This document shows positions 1 through 12,366 of a stretch of DNA of 64,000 nucleotides, piece by piece. A model generated the notes under the pieces. The model was not told the DNA's origin. It did no database searches and saw nothing but the letters and a program-made list of their open reading frames with translations. The stretch spans positions 54,272,439 through 54,336,438 of the forward strand of contig NC_060062.1 of the NCBI RefSeq assembly GCF_020283565.1, written 5' to 3'. The number at the start of each line of letters is the position of its first letter. Position 1 is the first letter of the stretch. Origin of the DNA: Trifolium pratense (Eukaryota; Streptophyta; Magnoliopsida; Fabales; Fabaceae). The position numbers and the translations under genes are program-made.

Positions 1-308
1 AAAATCAAAGAGTGAATCAACAACCATTAAGCTGGAAAAAAGACAAGTTAATGCCAAACCAAGTTAGTCTTAGAAAGAACGGAAACGAGAAGAATGTTGA
101 TGATTGCAATTTCTTTAAATGGTTTGACATAAGTGACGACGAGATGTGTGTTTTTGATGAGATCGCAATAATAATTAAGTTTGACATATGGTGGAATTGT
201 TTTATAATATTTAACATTGAGGAACCTTTCAAAAACGATGAAGTTTGGAATTTGAAGGAGGACAATCAATGATGATGAAGATGAGCATGATATTGAAGTT
301 TCGGATTT

Positions 309-560
309 CTAATCAAGAAAATAAATCCAGGCCATTCTGGTGTAGTCATCAACAAAAAGCAGAAAATACATTTTCTTTCCGAGAGAAGGATTGAGATCTC
401 CATAAATGCAATCTTCACAAACTTGATTATTTAGTATTTTGATTTCGGGAAACCCAACAACCATATTCTTTTGTATTAAGAGTTGCAAACCTTTGATGTT
501 CATGTGGCCATATCTCAAATGTCAAAGATAAGAGTTGTCGCGCTGCAAAGAACGTCTGAG
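309..560 (-). pseudogene. Ty1/copia GAG-pre-integrase and integrase start, relic
   Basis: Read on the minus strand, this stretch encodes the copia signature HLRYGHMNIKGLQLL, then a CEDCIYG zinc-type motif, and then directly GKKMYFLLFVDDYTRMAWIYF, the first strand of the integrase core. In copia elements a stretch of residues normally lies between these two parts, so an internal deletion is likely. The tryptophan codon just before HLRYGH is now TGA. No LTR or target-site duplication was found, so the element's limits are unknown. It is a dead fragment. Confidence 0.75.
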
Positions 561-1122
561 CGTGCTAACGATTAAAATGACTACAGAGTCGCCACCGAAC
601 TTTATTTATTCCCAAAGGAAAAGAAAAATATCGATAAAACCTTAAAAGAATGAAAATATGGTCATCGCAACCTTAAGTGTTGTATGTATCACTTTAGAAT
701 GGATAAACCATAATTCGTTTTAAGAAGGAAATTGGCTGTGTTTTGACTGCGCAAAAGCTAAAGATGGTTTGATGAATTGAGTTTATTATTTTTTTTTTTT
801 ATGTTTGAAAAAAAGATATTTTTAGAGGATAAAAATTATTTGAACTACGACATACATCAGGAATCCAAAATAATCGAGGAAATGGAAAAGCATATGACAG
901 ACCAATCCTTTTTCATTTGAGTTTATTTTTTAAAAAAAACGAGTTTTCTGTATATCAAATTAATCACACAAAAAAGCTTGTTGCTAAACTTCTTTTTATC
1001 TTAAGTGTTTTTATTTGTTATTAGTAAACTAATCGGGTGTAAATAGGATGGGCTTAGAACCCATGATGCAACATCAGCCCAAGTAAGTAAACTAATACAG
1101 TAAATAAGACTAAACATAAAAA
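541..1122. other. Intergenic, no gene seen
   Basis: AT-rich sequence with stop codons in all frames and no recognisable repeat. It separates the copia relic from a trinucleotide microsatellite. Confidence 0.6.
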
Positions 1123-1123
1123 C

Positions 1124-1166
<43 letters not shown>
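1123..1166. repeat. (TAA)n microsatellite
   Basis: About 14 perfect AAT/TAA units. They directly abut a small MITE copy at 1167, so any target duplication on that side is masked by the repeat. Confidence 0.95.
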
Positions 1167-1167
<1 letters not shown>

Positions 1168-1276
1168 GTCTTGTTAACATGTGCCCTAAGGCACAGCACA
1201 TGTTTAGATATCCAAATATAAAATCTCAACATTTAATGATGCTAGAAATTTAATGTTTCAAATGTTAACATTTTCC
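1167..1276. mobile_element. Small Mutator-type MITE, internally shortened
   Basis: Starts GGTCTTGTTAACATGTGCCC and ends AAATGTTAACATTTTCC, matching the ends of the bounded copies at 40188-40373 and 63660-63836. A nine-base stem (AACATGTGC/GCACATGTT) lies just inside the left end. No 9-bp duplication is visible because the left flank is a microsatellite. Confidence 0.6.
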
Positions 1277-1769
1277 TAATGGTGGAGGAGAAGTGTTAGT
1301 GATGTTGTATTGTATCGATGAAGGTTATGGTGAAGTACTTCTTTCTATTTATTCTTTTTGTGTTTATTTATGACCGGTGAGGATGGAGAATGGATGGTGG
1401 TGATTGGGTTACTGAAAGTGGTGGTGATGGAGGAGAAAACGCAGCACTGCTGCTGCTGTGTTGTTATTGCTTTTCTTCCTCCTTTCTGATTTTTTTTGTT
1501 CTAATTTATAGACCCAATTGATGAATCTTTGTGACCATTGGATAAAATTATGTTTGGATTTTTGCTTGCTTTGGCCAAAGAAACAGATTTGCAGGGATGG
1601 AATTGGGAAGAAAAGACTCACCTTTTTGATAGAGTGTGAATCTGGTGAACACTAAAGCTTGTTTTGGAAAAAGTTTAAAATAGAGAAAGCTGAAAACAGG
1701 GGAGGGGGGGAGTGTGCTGCAAAGAGCAGCATTGCTATTGTTTTTTTGTGCTTTTGATTTTTTGGTATA
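1277..1769. other. Intergenic, no gene seen
   Basis: Contains a short CTG/CAG-rich patch near 1446 and a poly-G run near 1706. Short open frames here are built on low-complexity sequence and match no family I know. Confidence 0.5.
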
Positions 1770-4030
1770 ATAATAATAATAATAATATTAATAATAATAA
1801 TGATAATAAAAATAATTTTTTGGGAACAAAAGAGGGGCAAAGTCCCAAAAGCTAAAGAAACTAAAAAACTAAATGAACACTTCGAGACATGCAAGTGGCG
1901 GAAAAGTCATAAAAAATGAGACTTTGTAACTCTCGAGGAGGAGTCTCAAAAATATGTAAATCAAAAGAGTTCAAGGTTGGACTGAAGTTCGCTAACCAAT
2001 CGGCAGGTCTGTTTCCTTCTCGGCAACTATGGTTAATCTCGACATGTCAATCCAAGTTCTTGAGAGCGTGAATGTGCTTGATTAACGTCAGAATCCTTCC
2101 GTTGAGCTTGCAATTTCGCGTAACCATTAGAGCCGGGTATACGGACCAAGGTCCGCGGGCCAACCCGTTTAACCCGCAGCCCGCACGGACTTAAGACCAA
2201 AATTTTTTGGCCCATTTATATTTTTGCCCGTGTGGGTTGGACCGTTAAAACCGCGGGTTATGCGGGTTAAATCCGCGGGTTAGCCCGTGGTCCGCCTTCT
2301 TTTTTTTATATAATTAATTACAAAATTTATCATATATAAATAACTTGGTCCATGTCCAAATTCAACTTTTTTTAACCACAAAAAAAAAGAGTTAGTCTAA
2401 ACCCTAATTATAAAAAACAACAACACACTCCAATTTTAATCAAGTAGACAACAACACAAAACATCAGGATTCAGGCGTGTTCTTCTACTTATAATCTTTT
2501 GATCTTTTTCACTATCTTTTACTTTGCCTTAGCTGTATATACATTTGTTAGTATTTAAAAGATGCATGTCCAAATGGATAGTTATTTTTCTTGGGGGTAT
2601 TTTCCGCTATTATGTTTTGAATAATTTGGTTACCTTTATGTGATTTAGTTAAGTTGAATCTGTTAATATTTTTATGCTTTTCTGGGTACATGTAGAAAGT
2701 TTTTCTCACTAAAATGGACGGTACAAAAATGACGATAAGAATCAGTTGAATTTGATTTTGATTGCATTACTTACAAAGAGAAGATAGATAAACTCAATGA
2801 TATCATAAACTTTATTTATTTTTATTTCTTAGTTACAATTTATATGTTATAACATAAAATTATTAATAATATATTTTTTTAAATTTTCATTATATCAATA
2901 TTTTCCTAATTTAGTTTATTTTTTGAAAAAAGTGTTTTTTTTTTTATTTTTTTTGGTAATAGTCCGCGGGTTAACCGTTTAACCCGCGGGCTTATGCGGA
3001 CCGGACTCGGGCTTAATATTATAACTCGTTTATATTTGCCGACGGGCTTGTTCGCCCCGTTTAATATGCGGGTTTATGCGGGGCGGGTTAAACGGGGCGG
3101 GCTAGCCCGCATACCCAGCTCTAGTAACCATGTCAACTAGCACCTTTGAATCACTTTCCATTTGAAGATGAGTAATTTCATGTCTCCGTGCTAAATTCAT
3201 TCCAATGTACATGCCCCACATCTCAGCATGGAGCGCATCACAAGAGCCAATTTTGCAGGCAAAGCTACTCACACAGATATCGTTGTTGTTTACTGAGGAG
3301 TCCGCCACGTCCTGATAAATGAATTGAACTTTTATGAGCGCCATCACAATTAAGCTTGAACCATTCTTCTTGAGGTTGCTTCCAACCAATGAAAATAATA
3401 TCTTTTCGACGAGTCCATCCATCCAAATGAGTTTGCTCGCATCTATCAATCTCCATAGACATCTTGAGAATCACATGAGTTGGGTTGTTGGGACGCCGAA
3501 AATTCTCTTAAAAAATACTCTTACTTCTCCACATCCACAAGTGTCAACGTGTTATCATGAAAATAGTCTTCCATTCTCTATTGTGTGCTTTCTCTATATT
3601 ATCGAATATCCATTCCCTGCCATTCAACGAAAAGAAATTAGTAATGTGATTAGTAGCCACTAGCCTGATCCACACTTGGGTTGCATAGACACAATCCCTC
3701 AAAACATGGATAATAGTCTCATATCCATTCCCATGGGTAGGACATGGGGGATCGATATCATTCCCCCATTTGCTTCTTCGGTAGTTTGTTAGAAGACGCT
3801 CATGAGCAGCAATCCACATAAAGGTTTGTATTCTATGAGGTCCCTTCACGTTCCACAAACTTTTCCAATTTCCTACAATTGGGAGATAATTCCCACGCTG
3901 AAGATAATAGGCGCTTTGAACCGTAAACTGACGAGTGTTGGTTCCGATCCACCCTAGGGAGTTGGGCCATCTGTCTCCTTCGGTGATGGGATCGCCACTA
4001 GCTAGTTCACGACAGTCTGAGGAAGATGAG
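1770..4030 (-). mobile_element. 5'-truncated LINE, interrupted by a hAT element
   Basis: Reading from high to low coordinates: the end of ORF2 (zf-RVT domain, about 3544-4023), an RNase H-like domain (about 3130-3450, continued at about 1985-2119), and a 3' tail near 1810-1860 followed by a TTA-rich run. The RNase H part shows WFKLNCDGAHKSS, then CREGNRPADWLAN on the far side of the inserted element at 2128-3123. A TGA replaces the tryptophan expected after the LKNLD stretch, so the copy is dead. The zf-RVT part contains the usual CPTHG...H...C pattern. No target duplication was identified. Confidence 0.75.
2128..3123. mobile_element. Non-autonomous hAT-type element, 996 bp
   Basis: Terminal inverted repeats TAGAGCCGGGTAT and ATACCCAGCTCTA (one mismatch), flanked by the perfect 8-bp duplication GTAACCAT (2120-2127 and 3124-3131). 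That duplication length is typical of the hAT superfamily. The subterminal zones are rich in 'CCGCGGGTTAACCCG'-like words, and the interior is AT-rich with no transposase. It lies within the RNase H region of the LINE relic. Confidence 0.9.
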
Positions 4031-4321
4031 AAGAAGGATGGTAAAAAAGATAAATGGTTAAATTGAAAGGAAATGAAGCAATAGCAGGTAGCAGGTACAA
4101 ATAACTTTTCTCTTTTTTGCCTCTATTTCACTTTCACACCGTACATCCTCCTCCTTCAATCTGAAGCATTGCAATGGGGTGAATTTTTGCAATCATAAAC
4201 CAATTAATCATCTAATTTCCAACATAACCTTTGTTTTGCTTAAATACATGATATTGCTCTCTATGTATCTGTTGTTTCTTGTTTTCCAACATAACCTTTG
4301 TATCAATTGATATTTCACATT

Positions 4322-5040
4322 TGGTTTATTGATCTTGTTGTTTCTAATTAAAGGTCTATCACAAGAAACATATATCAACAAAGTTTTAAAGATATTTTGG
4401 ATGAAAGATTGTTCACCGAGTGTGGCTCCCATTGTGAAGGGTGATAAGTTTAATTTGAGCCAATTTTCTAAAAATAATTTTGAGAGGGGAAAATTATTAA
4501 TATTCCATATGCTTCCACTGGTGGAAGTCTAATGTATGCTCAAGTTCGCACACGGCCTGACATTGCATTTGCAATTGGAATGTGAAACAGATATTAGAGT
4601 AAATCCAGATATGGAACACTAGAAAACTGCAAATAAAGTAACCGGGTACCTTCAAGGAACTAAAGACTACATGTTTATGTATATGCGAACTGAAATTTTG
4701 GAGGTCAAAGGTTACTCTAAATTAGTCTTTGCAGGTTGTGTTAACTTAAGAAAATCAGCATCCGGTTACATTTTCATGTTAGTTGGTGGAGCTGTTTCTT
4801 AAAAAAGCACAAAGCAGACCTTGCCGTAACTTCCACAATGGAAGCTAAGTTCGTATTTTGTTTGAGACTACATCACATGGTGTATGGATGAAGAGTTTCA
4901 TTTTGGGTTTAAATTTGTAAACTCAATTTTTAGACCACTAAAGATACATTGTGACAATTCAACTGCGGTTTTATTGCTAAGAATAACAAAAGTGAAAGTC
5001 GAATTAAGTATATCAACATTAATTATTTAGTCGTAAGAGA
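4322..5040 (+). pseudogene. Ty1/copia reverse transcriptase end and RNase H, relic
   Basis: The reading frame starts with KGLSQETYINKVLK and KDCSPSVAPIVKGDKFNLSQ, typical of the end of a copia reverse transcriptase. After frameshifts it continues with the MYAQV.TRPDIAFAIGM, YLQGTKDYM, SGYIFMLVGGAVS and STMEAKF motifs of copia RNase H. Many frameshifts and stops show it is long dead. It is on the opposite strand to the copia integrase relic at 309-560, so the two are probably separate insertions. Confidence 0.85.
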
Positions 5041-5054
5041 TTTTCTCCACCCCC

Positions 5055-5158
5055 CTTACTAGTGGAGTTTTTGTCTTCCGTGGGAATTAAACCATGTACT
5101 CTGGGTTCAAGTACATGTTCAATCTATTCCCACTACCAACTAGGTCACGTAGCTCAAT
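5055..5158 (-). mobile_element. tRNA-derived SINE-like fragment
   Basis: On the minus strand, an A-box-like GACCTAGTTGGTA is followed about 45 bases later by a B-box-like GGTTTAATTCCCACG. This order and spacing fit a RNA polymerase III promoter of a SINE. No tail or target duplication was found. Confidence 0.4.
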
Positions 5159-6235
5159 TGAATAGCTCTCAATAGAGTTCTCCTAACTCTAGAGTGAATA
5201 TTGAATAACTCTCATTATTTCTGAATATTTTGGAATGAATAATTGTGAACGAGGAGGACTCTATTTTATAGTTTTTCAATTGAATTTGGGCTTTTTCTGC
5301 GACCCATCGTATGCATCTAGCCACGATGACGTTCAAAATCGTCCCATCACGATGGATCATATCGTGGTACGATGAAGATTTACTCAAAATTTTCTGTTTT
5401 TCTTCACCGGCTCACCGCCTTTCATCGTACCACGCTGCTTCGCATCGTGGGTACGATGACTCATGCTATTTTTGACGTTTTTACCCTTTTTTTTATGCTT
5501 TTACGACTTTTCTTGCTTCTGGGCCAAATAATTTCATTTTTCCATGTATTTGCTTACTTTTGGTCTTCAATTGCTATTAAAACTAGCTTAAATTACTACT
5601 AAAAACATCATATAATTGACTGTCATCAGGTCTCAACAACATATTAAATTATATTAAATTTTTGTAAAATTTATAAAAAGAATAATACGATGGAAATTCT
5701 TCTAAAAACACACAAGTAAATATTGAGTCTATCTAGAAATATTTTTGAATCCATTATTTATTAAAAATTGTATATAAAAATTTGGCTCACTTAATAGAAA
5801 ATTTAAGCAATACACGTTATATAAGAAATTACTTTTGGTATTGTCAAAAAGAAAAAAGATATTTTATGTTGTATGTTGCGTTTATGCGGTGCAGTGATGA
5901 TATGATTGTTATTTATGTTGTATGTTGGTTTTGTCTGTAATTTGCAAAATAATATGATTCTTATTTATGTTTTATGTTGCGTTTATATGGTGCAGTGATA
6001 CTTCCAAAGAAGTTTTCTGCTGATTTTCGAGATAAAATTTAGCATTTTGCAAATTTGGTAGACCCATTCGGTAATCAATTCAAAGTATTAGTCGAAAAAA
6101 TAAACTAGAATATTTAATTAATGCATGGCTGGTATGCTTGAAAGAATTTTTACAATATCGCTATTGAGACTTTGGTTATTCTGTTATATACCGGAAGAGG
6201 ACAATTTGATATTTTTTTTTATACAAATTTAGTAT
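5159..6235. other. Intergenic with short repeated words
   Basis: 5280-5460 holds several copies of a CATCGTGGTACGATG-like word in both orientations. 5866-5900 and 5965-6000 share a TTTATGTTKTATGTTGCGTT word. No coding sequence or bounded element was recognised. Confidence 0.5.
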
Positions 6236-8310
6236 AATTTTTTTTTTGACTAAAAATAAAGGATATTCATTCATTCAAACTGATAGAATACATCGATGTA
6301 ATACAAATTCAAATTTGCTAAAAACAAAAAGGATGAATCTGCAAACAAACTCACAGCATCCATGTTAATAGCATAAAACGGCAAATTACATAAGCCTACA
6401 TATATGACTATATTGAAGTGTCTGAAATGTCCATGCCCCCAGATCTGCAGCGTTGATGACACAAAAGTCGACATTGGATAGATTTGTACTTGATCGGATC
6501 TAACCCTTCAACCTGAAACAAATGAACACCGCACAAAGACGGGAAAACAAAATACACCGCACAGGGACGGCACAACAGAATACACCGCACAAGGACGGGA
6601 TAACAAATAACACAAAACCAAACAAATATGTGAAAAATCACACTTATTTAAAAGATAGGTTTTGTGTAGTTATAGACCCACAAACATTTAAGCCTCCTAT
6701 GAAATTTATATTAGAAAAATTTCGTGTTTGGTGTAACTTTGTAGCTGGTGTCCCCAAAAGATACCGGTCTCTTGTCGTATACTCATCAAATTGGTGTTGA
6801 TGACATCACTTTTGAGAAAAAGCTAGTTTAGAGACCCGTGCATTCGCACATGTCCATTAACTTTTATTGATATTTAAGTTTATAATTGTATTAAGTTAAA
6901 CAATTTATTTAAAATAAAATAATTAAAATATTGTTAAAATATAAGTAAAACTATTATTTTCTTTCTTGTAAGACTTATTAAATCAATACTTTTTCTTCAT
7001 AATTAACAAATAAATTTGTTTTAGTAAAATTGTTGTCTCGTGTATATTTTTAAATAAATTATAATTAACCTGTTCTAATTATTCAGTTTTTTTTTTTGTT
7101 TTTGTTTTTTATAGAATAATTTATTTGATATTATCATATCATAGTCGGTAGATTGGTAGTAAATGCTAAAATCTTATAGTATTTCATAAAAAAAAGAAGT
7201 TTAAATCTTATAATTACTTTTAGTGTACAGTTATGTTTTGTTGCTATTTTTATGCGTATAGATTGTTCTGTTTTCTTCCTATCTATAATCTGTTGTATTC
7301 TTATTTTTAAGGATACGATCTTTTTATTGTATTTATCTAATATTCTTTTAGAGAAATTTTTATGTTATAGATTGTTCTCTTTTGTTCCTATATATAATCT
7401 GTTGTTTTTTTTTAATAAAAATATCTATAATCTGTTTTATCTTATTTTTAAGCATATCATCTTTTTATTGTATTTATTTTATATTCTTTCCATATTTTTT
7501 TTAGTGAAATTACAATGAAGGATACAAAACTTGAAATGTGGTTAATCCTACTAAGGATAAATTAGTAAATTTGGTAGTAATCAAATTTTATTATATTATA
7601 CATAGATATATAGGGTTTTTGGTAAGTTTTATAACAATGTATTTTATGATACAATTGTGTTACATATATGAGTTTGCTAACACAAATTTTGTAGATTCTA
7701 CCGTATGTTGGAGTGTATCTTCCGCAATCAATATTTTCACATGGTTAGTTATACATTGTTGTGTCAAGAGTCACATTGAAAAATGATTTGAATATTTTAG
7801 GCGTTGATGATGACGGCAACCTTACAAATATCACTTCAAATGTAGGTTATAAAGAAATTATCCTAAATTTGTAGAATTGTTTGTAATTTCATGATTTACA
7901 CATGATTTTAGGTTTCATTTGAGATTTTTCCTTTGTGATTTCTTCGTCTGATGTTGTTTTATTCCTGCTTTGGTGCGGAGTTGTTTGTTATCCCGTTTTC
8001 GTACGGTGTTTGTTTTGATTTCCTATCTTTGTACATTGTTTGTTTGTTTGTTTGTTCGGATTTGCAGATTTGCTCCGATCCAGATTAAGTACAGATTCAA
8101 TGATTTTAGATTCGTCAACGTTGCAAATTCAATGAATTTTGTCTTATTTGTAGATATTAGGCCGTTTTATGCTATTAACTCGGGTGCTGTGAGCTTATTC
8201 GTAGAATCATCCTTTTTAGTTTTTAGCGAATTTGAGTATGTAATGATTTCAATTGATGTACTCTGTTAATTTGAATGAATGAATATCGTTATTTTTTAGT
8301 AAAAAAATAT
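6236..8310. mobile_element. Long-terminal-inverted-repeat element (Mutator-like?)
   Basis: About 6241-6625 is an imperfect inverted copy of about 7945-8305. Shared words include GATATTCATTCATTCAAA, TTAATAGCATAAAACGGC and ACGGGATAACAAA. Arms of some 350 bases fit a Mutator-like element. The interior (about 6630-7940) is AT-rich with a degenerate internal repeat at 7250-7520 and no transposase, so it would be non-autonomous. I could not see a clear 9-bp duplication at the ends, so the exact limits and superfamily are uncertain. Confidence 0.6.
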
Positions 8311-9595
8311 AAAACTTTAAAGTCCTTTTAATTTTCTTTTTATTATTATTTTTTGGTTTAAACAACCAATTCGTCCCTATAAGTTTGTGAGCTTTTGATT
8401 TTCGTCCTTGTATCTTTTTTTTTTGTTTTAAAAAAGTCCATGAATGTGCAAATCATTTTGGTTTTGGTTTCTGACGTCAAAGTCTATTAAAAAATGCATA
8501 TGGGCAAACGGAGGCTGACGTGGCAGCTTGTGACATGACAAATGGGATGATGTGTCAAAGATAATGCCCAGTCATCCACTTAGAGGATCAAATTCAAAAA
8601 TAAAATTGCAGAGAGAGACTAAATCCAAAAAAACGAAATTGAATCAAAAAACATGTTTCGTCTAACTTTCTGTTAAATTTTGGGTTAATTTCATCTAAAA
8701 CTTCCACATGACACTCTCCTAAGTTGTTCCCGTATACAAATTTGTTAGATACGTTAATGATTTATACCTAAATTTGACTAAAATGATTAACTTAAAACTT
8801 TTTAAAGTTAAGGACTAAAATATTTTAGTGGTGATTGTGTTTGATGTCATTACATATGATTGCTTGGCGTTGGTAAGTGGGGGTATCTATTCATTCATCA
8901 TCAAAATGATAAAAGAAAGATGGGGACAGAAGTTTGAGGTAGGAATCATGGGAGAATAGAGTTAATGCATATGTCATGAGCTTCTTGCAAGCACTTTGTG
9001 TATGTTGTTGTGAAATGACAGTTCATATATAGTTCAAAATAATTTATTAAAAAAGGATGAGTTTTTCTATCACGGTAATCACGCGTCCTCATGTCATGTT
9101 TTTCATTCCTCATGCCACCATCCTCCCTTATCTATTACTACTATCTCACATCGTGACCCATAAGCCATTGAGTCCACAAACAAACAAACAAACTTACGGT
9201 TATAAAACACTGTTACATAGGGTTGGTTTGTGTTGAAGGAGGATAGGTTGGTTGGTTGGTTGTTTTCCTGATTTGTACTTCCTCCAATTTCAATTTTATT
9301 TATCTATGTTCATCGAAAAAATAATATATCTAGTTTATATTTGAAGTATATAAGTTGGGTTGTATGTTTCATCAATTATATCTTAAAATGATGGATATAT
9401 TGAATAGTTCAACTTATTTGAGTTTAAAGTTGAAAAAGTGGAAGATTCAGAGTTCAAATTTTGACAATTAAGAAAAATACTAATAAAAAATCTTAAAATG
9501 AGATGAATTCATTTGTTGTTAGAGCTAACACTATAATTTTTGAATTTATTAAAATTACAAATGGATCTCTAGTGTATCTTTTGTTGGTAATTTTA
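8311..9595. other. Intergenic, no gene seen
   Basis: AT-rich. Short tetranucleotide runs (CAAA near 9177, GGTT near 9248). A region at about 8355-8700 has weak inverted similarity between its halves, but no element could be bounded. Confidence 0.5.
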
Positions 9596-9905
9596 CACTA
9601 CTAGAAAAATCAAATTTAGAGAGGGAAGAAATCCATCACTAAATCAACAAATTCCCTCACAAACTAATTTAGCGACGGATTTAGTGAGGCACCAAAATCC
9701 GTAAAGAAAATGAGCGTCGCAAAATATTTGTGAGGGATTTTGACATCCGTTGCAGTTTGCGACGGATTTTTTCCGTCTCAAAGATTAAATCCGTCACTAT
9801 TTGTAAACCAAAATTCAACTTTAGAACACATTTCCGTAACTAATAGTGAGGGATTTTATGAGGAAAATATTTATGAGGGACAAATTTCCGTCACTAATTA
9901 GAGAT
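9596..9905 (+). mobile_element. CACTA-type element, one terminus only
   Basis: Starts CACTACTAGAAAAATC, the terminal signature of plant CACTA (En/Spm) elements. It is followed by many direct and inverted copies of GCGACGGATTT / TCCGTCAC-like words, the usual subterminal binding repeats. No matching inverted end was found downstream, so this is a single end or a decayed copy. Confidence 0.75.
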
Positions 9906-12309
9906 AATTATGAACAAACTAATTGATGGAAAACATGTTTGAGGTTTAAATTAACTCCTTAAAAATAAATCCAATGACCAAATTGATTATAAAAATAATA
10001 CATTTGTGGATTTATGATATATTTAGACTATATTGATGGTGTCTTACACACTTGTAGATGAGTTAGAGTAGTTATAATGTTTATCTAAGAAATAAAAACT
10101 TATTATATCAATTTACATAAAATTAGTACGGGGAGAACATTATTTTCTTCATTTTTCTTTTTAAAACAATCAATATTAATATGTTAATTGTTAATTTTTG
10201 TTAAAGGTGGAATCAAACTGAAGACCACTATTATCGCTCACATCTTAACTCTTTCACCTCTGCTATCAAATCAACGTTATAACTCCCATTATTTTATTGG
10301 TTTACTTGGACTAATAACTATGAGTGTTTGGAGGCAATTTTTTTTTTCTTTTGTTGAAGAATTCGGAGGCAGAATTTACTAGTTACTCTCTCTATTTCTT
10401 ATTATAAGAAAAATAAAATAAAATTTCTCTTTGATAAAAAAAATAGAGGGAGTAATTCATTATATACATGAGTTTAGAAAAATAATACTAGTAAGAGTAT
10501 ATATCTAAGAATAGTATAAATGTATCCAAAATTTAATGATTGTGATGGAGGCATAAAGCATTTACAACCAAGTGGCCTTTCCTACAAAATCTTGAGGCAA
10601 AGGAATGTTGGAATTAATAACATGTCAGTCTTGCAGCATTAAAAATTGAAGGGCAAAGACACATTTATATATTGGAGACACATTACAAGTTTATAAATTT
10701 CTAATGTGAATAGTATTAATTTCACTATACACAGTCTATTGAATAAAGAAGGGTAATTAACGTCCAGCATTTGTGGGGCATGTTCTGTATTTTTCTTGTA
10801 AACAGTGAAAGTAAGCAATAAAGATCACAAAAAGCAAGTATGGAAAACTGATTCTTCAATTCCTACATTGCTTTACTTTCTCTGTTACATGATAAAGATT
10901 TGCAATGAGAGTTTGGTCAGCAGCGGCATACTGGCATTTATCAAGGATTTAATGACATGGCTTTTGATTATTTAGTTAAGTGTTTGTTTGGAAACACGAT
11001 AAGTTTATAGAACTTTCGTAATTTTGTAAAAGCTACACACACTCTCTACATGTATAGGGGATGATTGTTTCACAAGTTAAAACAATGGAGGACTTTTCAT
11101 ATAAACTTAAAAAAGTCCAGCCCATCATAGTAGTCTAGTAGGTAATTTGTTGATAAACGGCATCATAGTACATAATTCAGGTCCAGGTCCACGTCCATCG
11201 GTAGACTTGATCCACAATTAGGGTTCACCATGTAATTTAACATTTTCATCCTTAATTTTAGATTCCATAAATATTTTTGTTCTTGAAATTGTAAAAATAA
11301 GATAACATTTTTGTTAACTTAACATAACAATTTAGTTTTGATAAATACTTTTCTAAAAGAATGTTTTAGTAGGAAAACTAACTTAACTAACCATTTTTTT
11401 TATCAAATAGTCTAGTCACCATCATTTCACCCCTTAAAATTAAAAAAAAAATGAGAAACTCAAATTCAAACTTCGACATCCACATATTATAATTTTTCTA
11501 CCAACTTAATTATTTTCTCTCACCATCTTAACTCATTCAAAAGTTGGCAGTGAATCATTACTCTCAAAAACCACCACTTTTTTTTTGGTACATTCAAAAA
11601 CCACCACTTTATCAGACACCAAATCAAACCATACTACAAGATTGAAAGAAAAGGTATAGAGGAAAATTAGGATTGAGAGAGATAGAGCATGGTTACTACA
11701 GTACAGGCTTTGATCAGTCACTGCTACATTGGTAGTACACTGTGCTGCATTGATCAGTATGTAGTATTTGAAGATCACTCAGTTCTCTGATACACACACA
11801 TAAAGATGAACACGCTATTTTCTGATTCATATTCTTCTGTTTAACCTAATTAAATTAAATTATACTCACTAATCCATTATATTATAGACCGATATATCGA
11901 CTATTTTGAAACTAAAAAAGTGAATATTTGCTTATAATTATCGCCGGAAGGAAACAAACTCATAAAAAGTGTAGTGGTAGTACTATTGAAGCCTAACAGT
12001 TTGAATTAACAACAGTCCAAAAATTTAAACACAGATCCCAAAGATGAAAAAAGTGACCTTATCACCGACCCCTTTTTCAGTTGTGAAGCTTAAGAATGCT
12101 ATGTCAAGACAAAACTCCAGTTCATTATATCATCATCAATACCTGAATTTAATCAACTGATTCCAGTTCACTTTTCAACATTTTTCAAGTCACCAAAATT
12201 TTATTTTTTTGTGTTGAGTATATCTGATTCTCATGTATAATGTGTATAGCAGCATGAAACATTGATTGATAGTGATGCAGACACGGATACCGAACATAAT
12301 ACTAATACA
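9906..12309. other. Intergenic, no gene seen
   Basis: AT-rich sequence with no long reading frame. A short inverted pair (TACTCTCTCTATTTCTTAT near 10383 and AATAGAGGGAGTA near 10441) looks like a decayed small MITE. Nothing else was recognised. Confidence 0.5.
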
Positions 12310-12314
12310 TTCAC

Positions 12315-12366
<52 letters not shown>
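12310..12366. repeat. (TAA)n microsatellite
   Basis: About 16 uninterrupted ATA/TAA units downstream of the Dof gene's 3' end. Confidence 0.95.

Noticed and set aside
12..272. 86-codon frame with CNFFKWFD, like a GRF zinc finger
   Set aside because: Only one short motif matches, the other ligands are absent, and the opposite strand is equally open. Not enough for a gene call.
9596..9905. Complete CACTA transposon
   Set aside because: No second CACTA end and no 3-bp duplication could be found.
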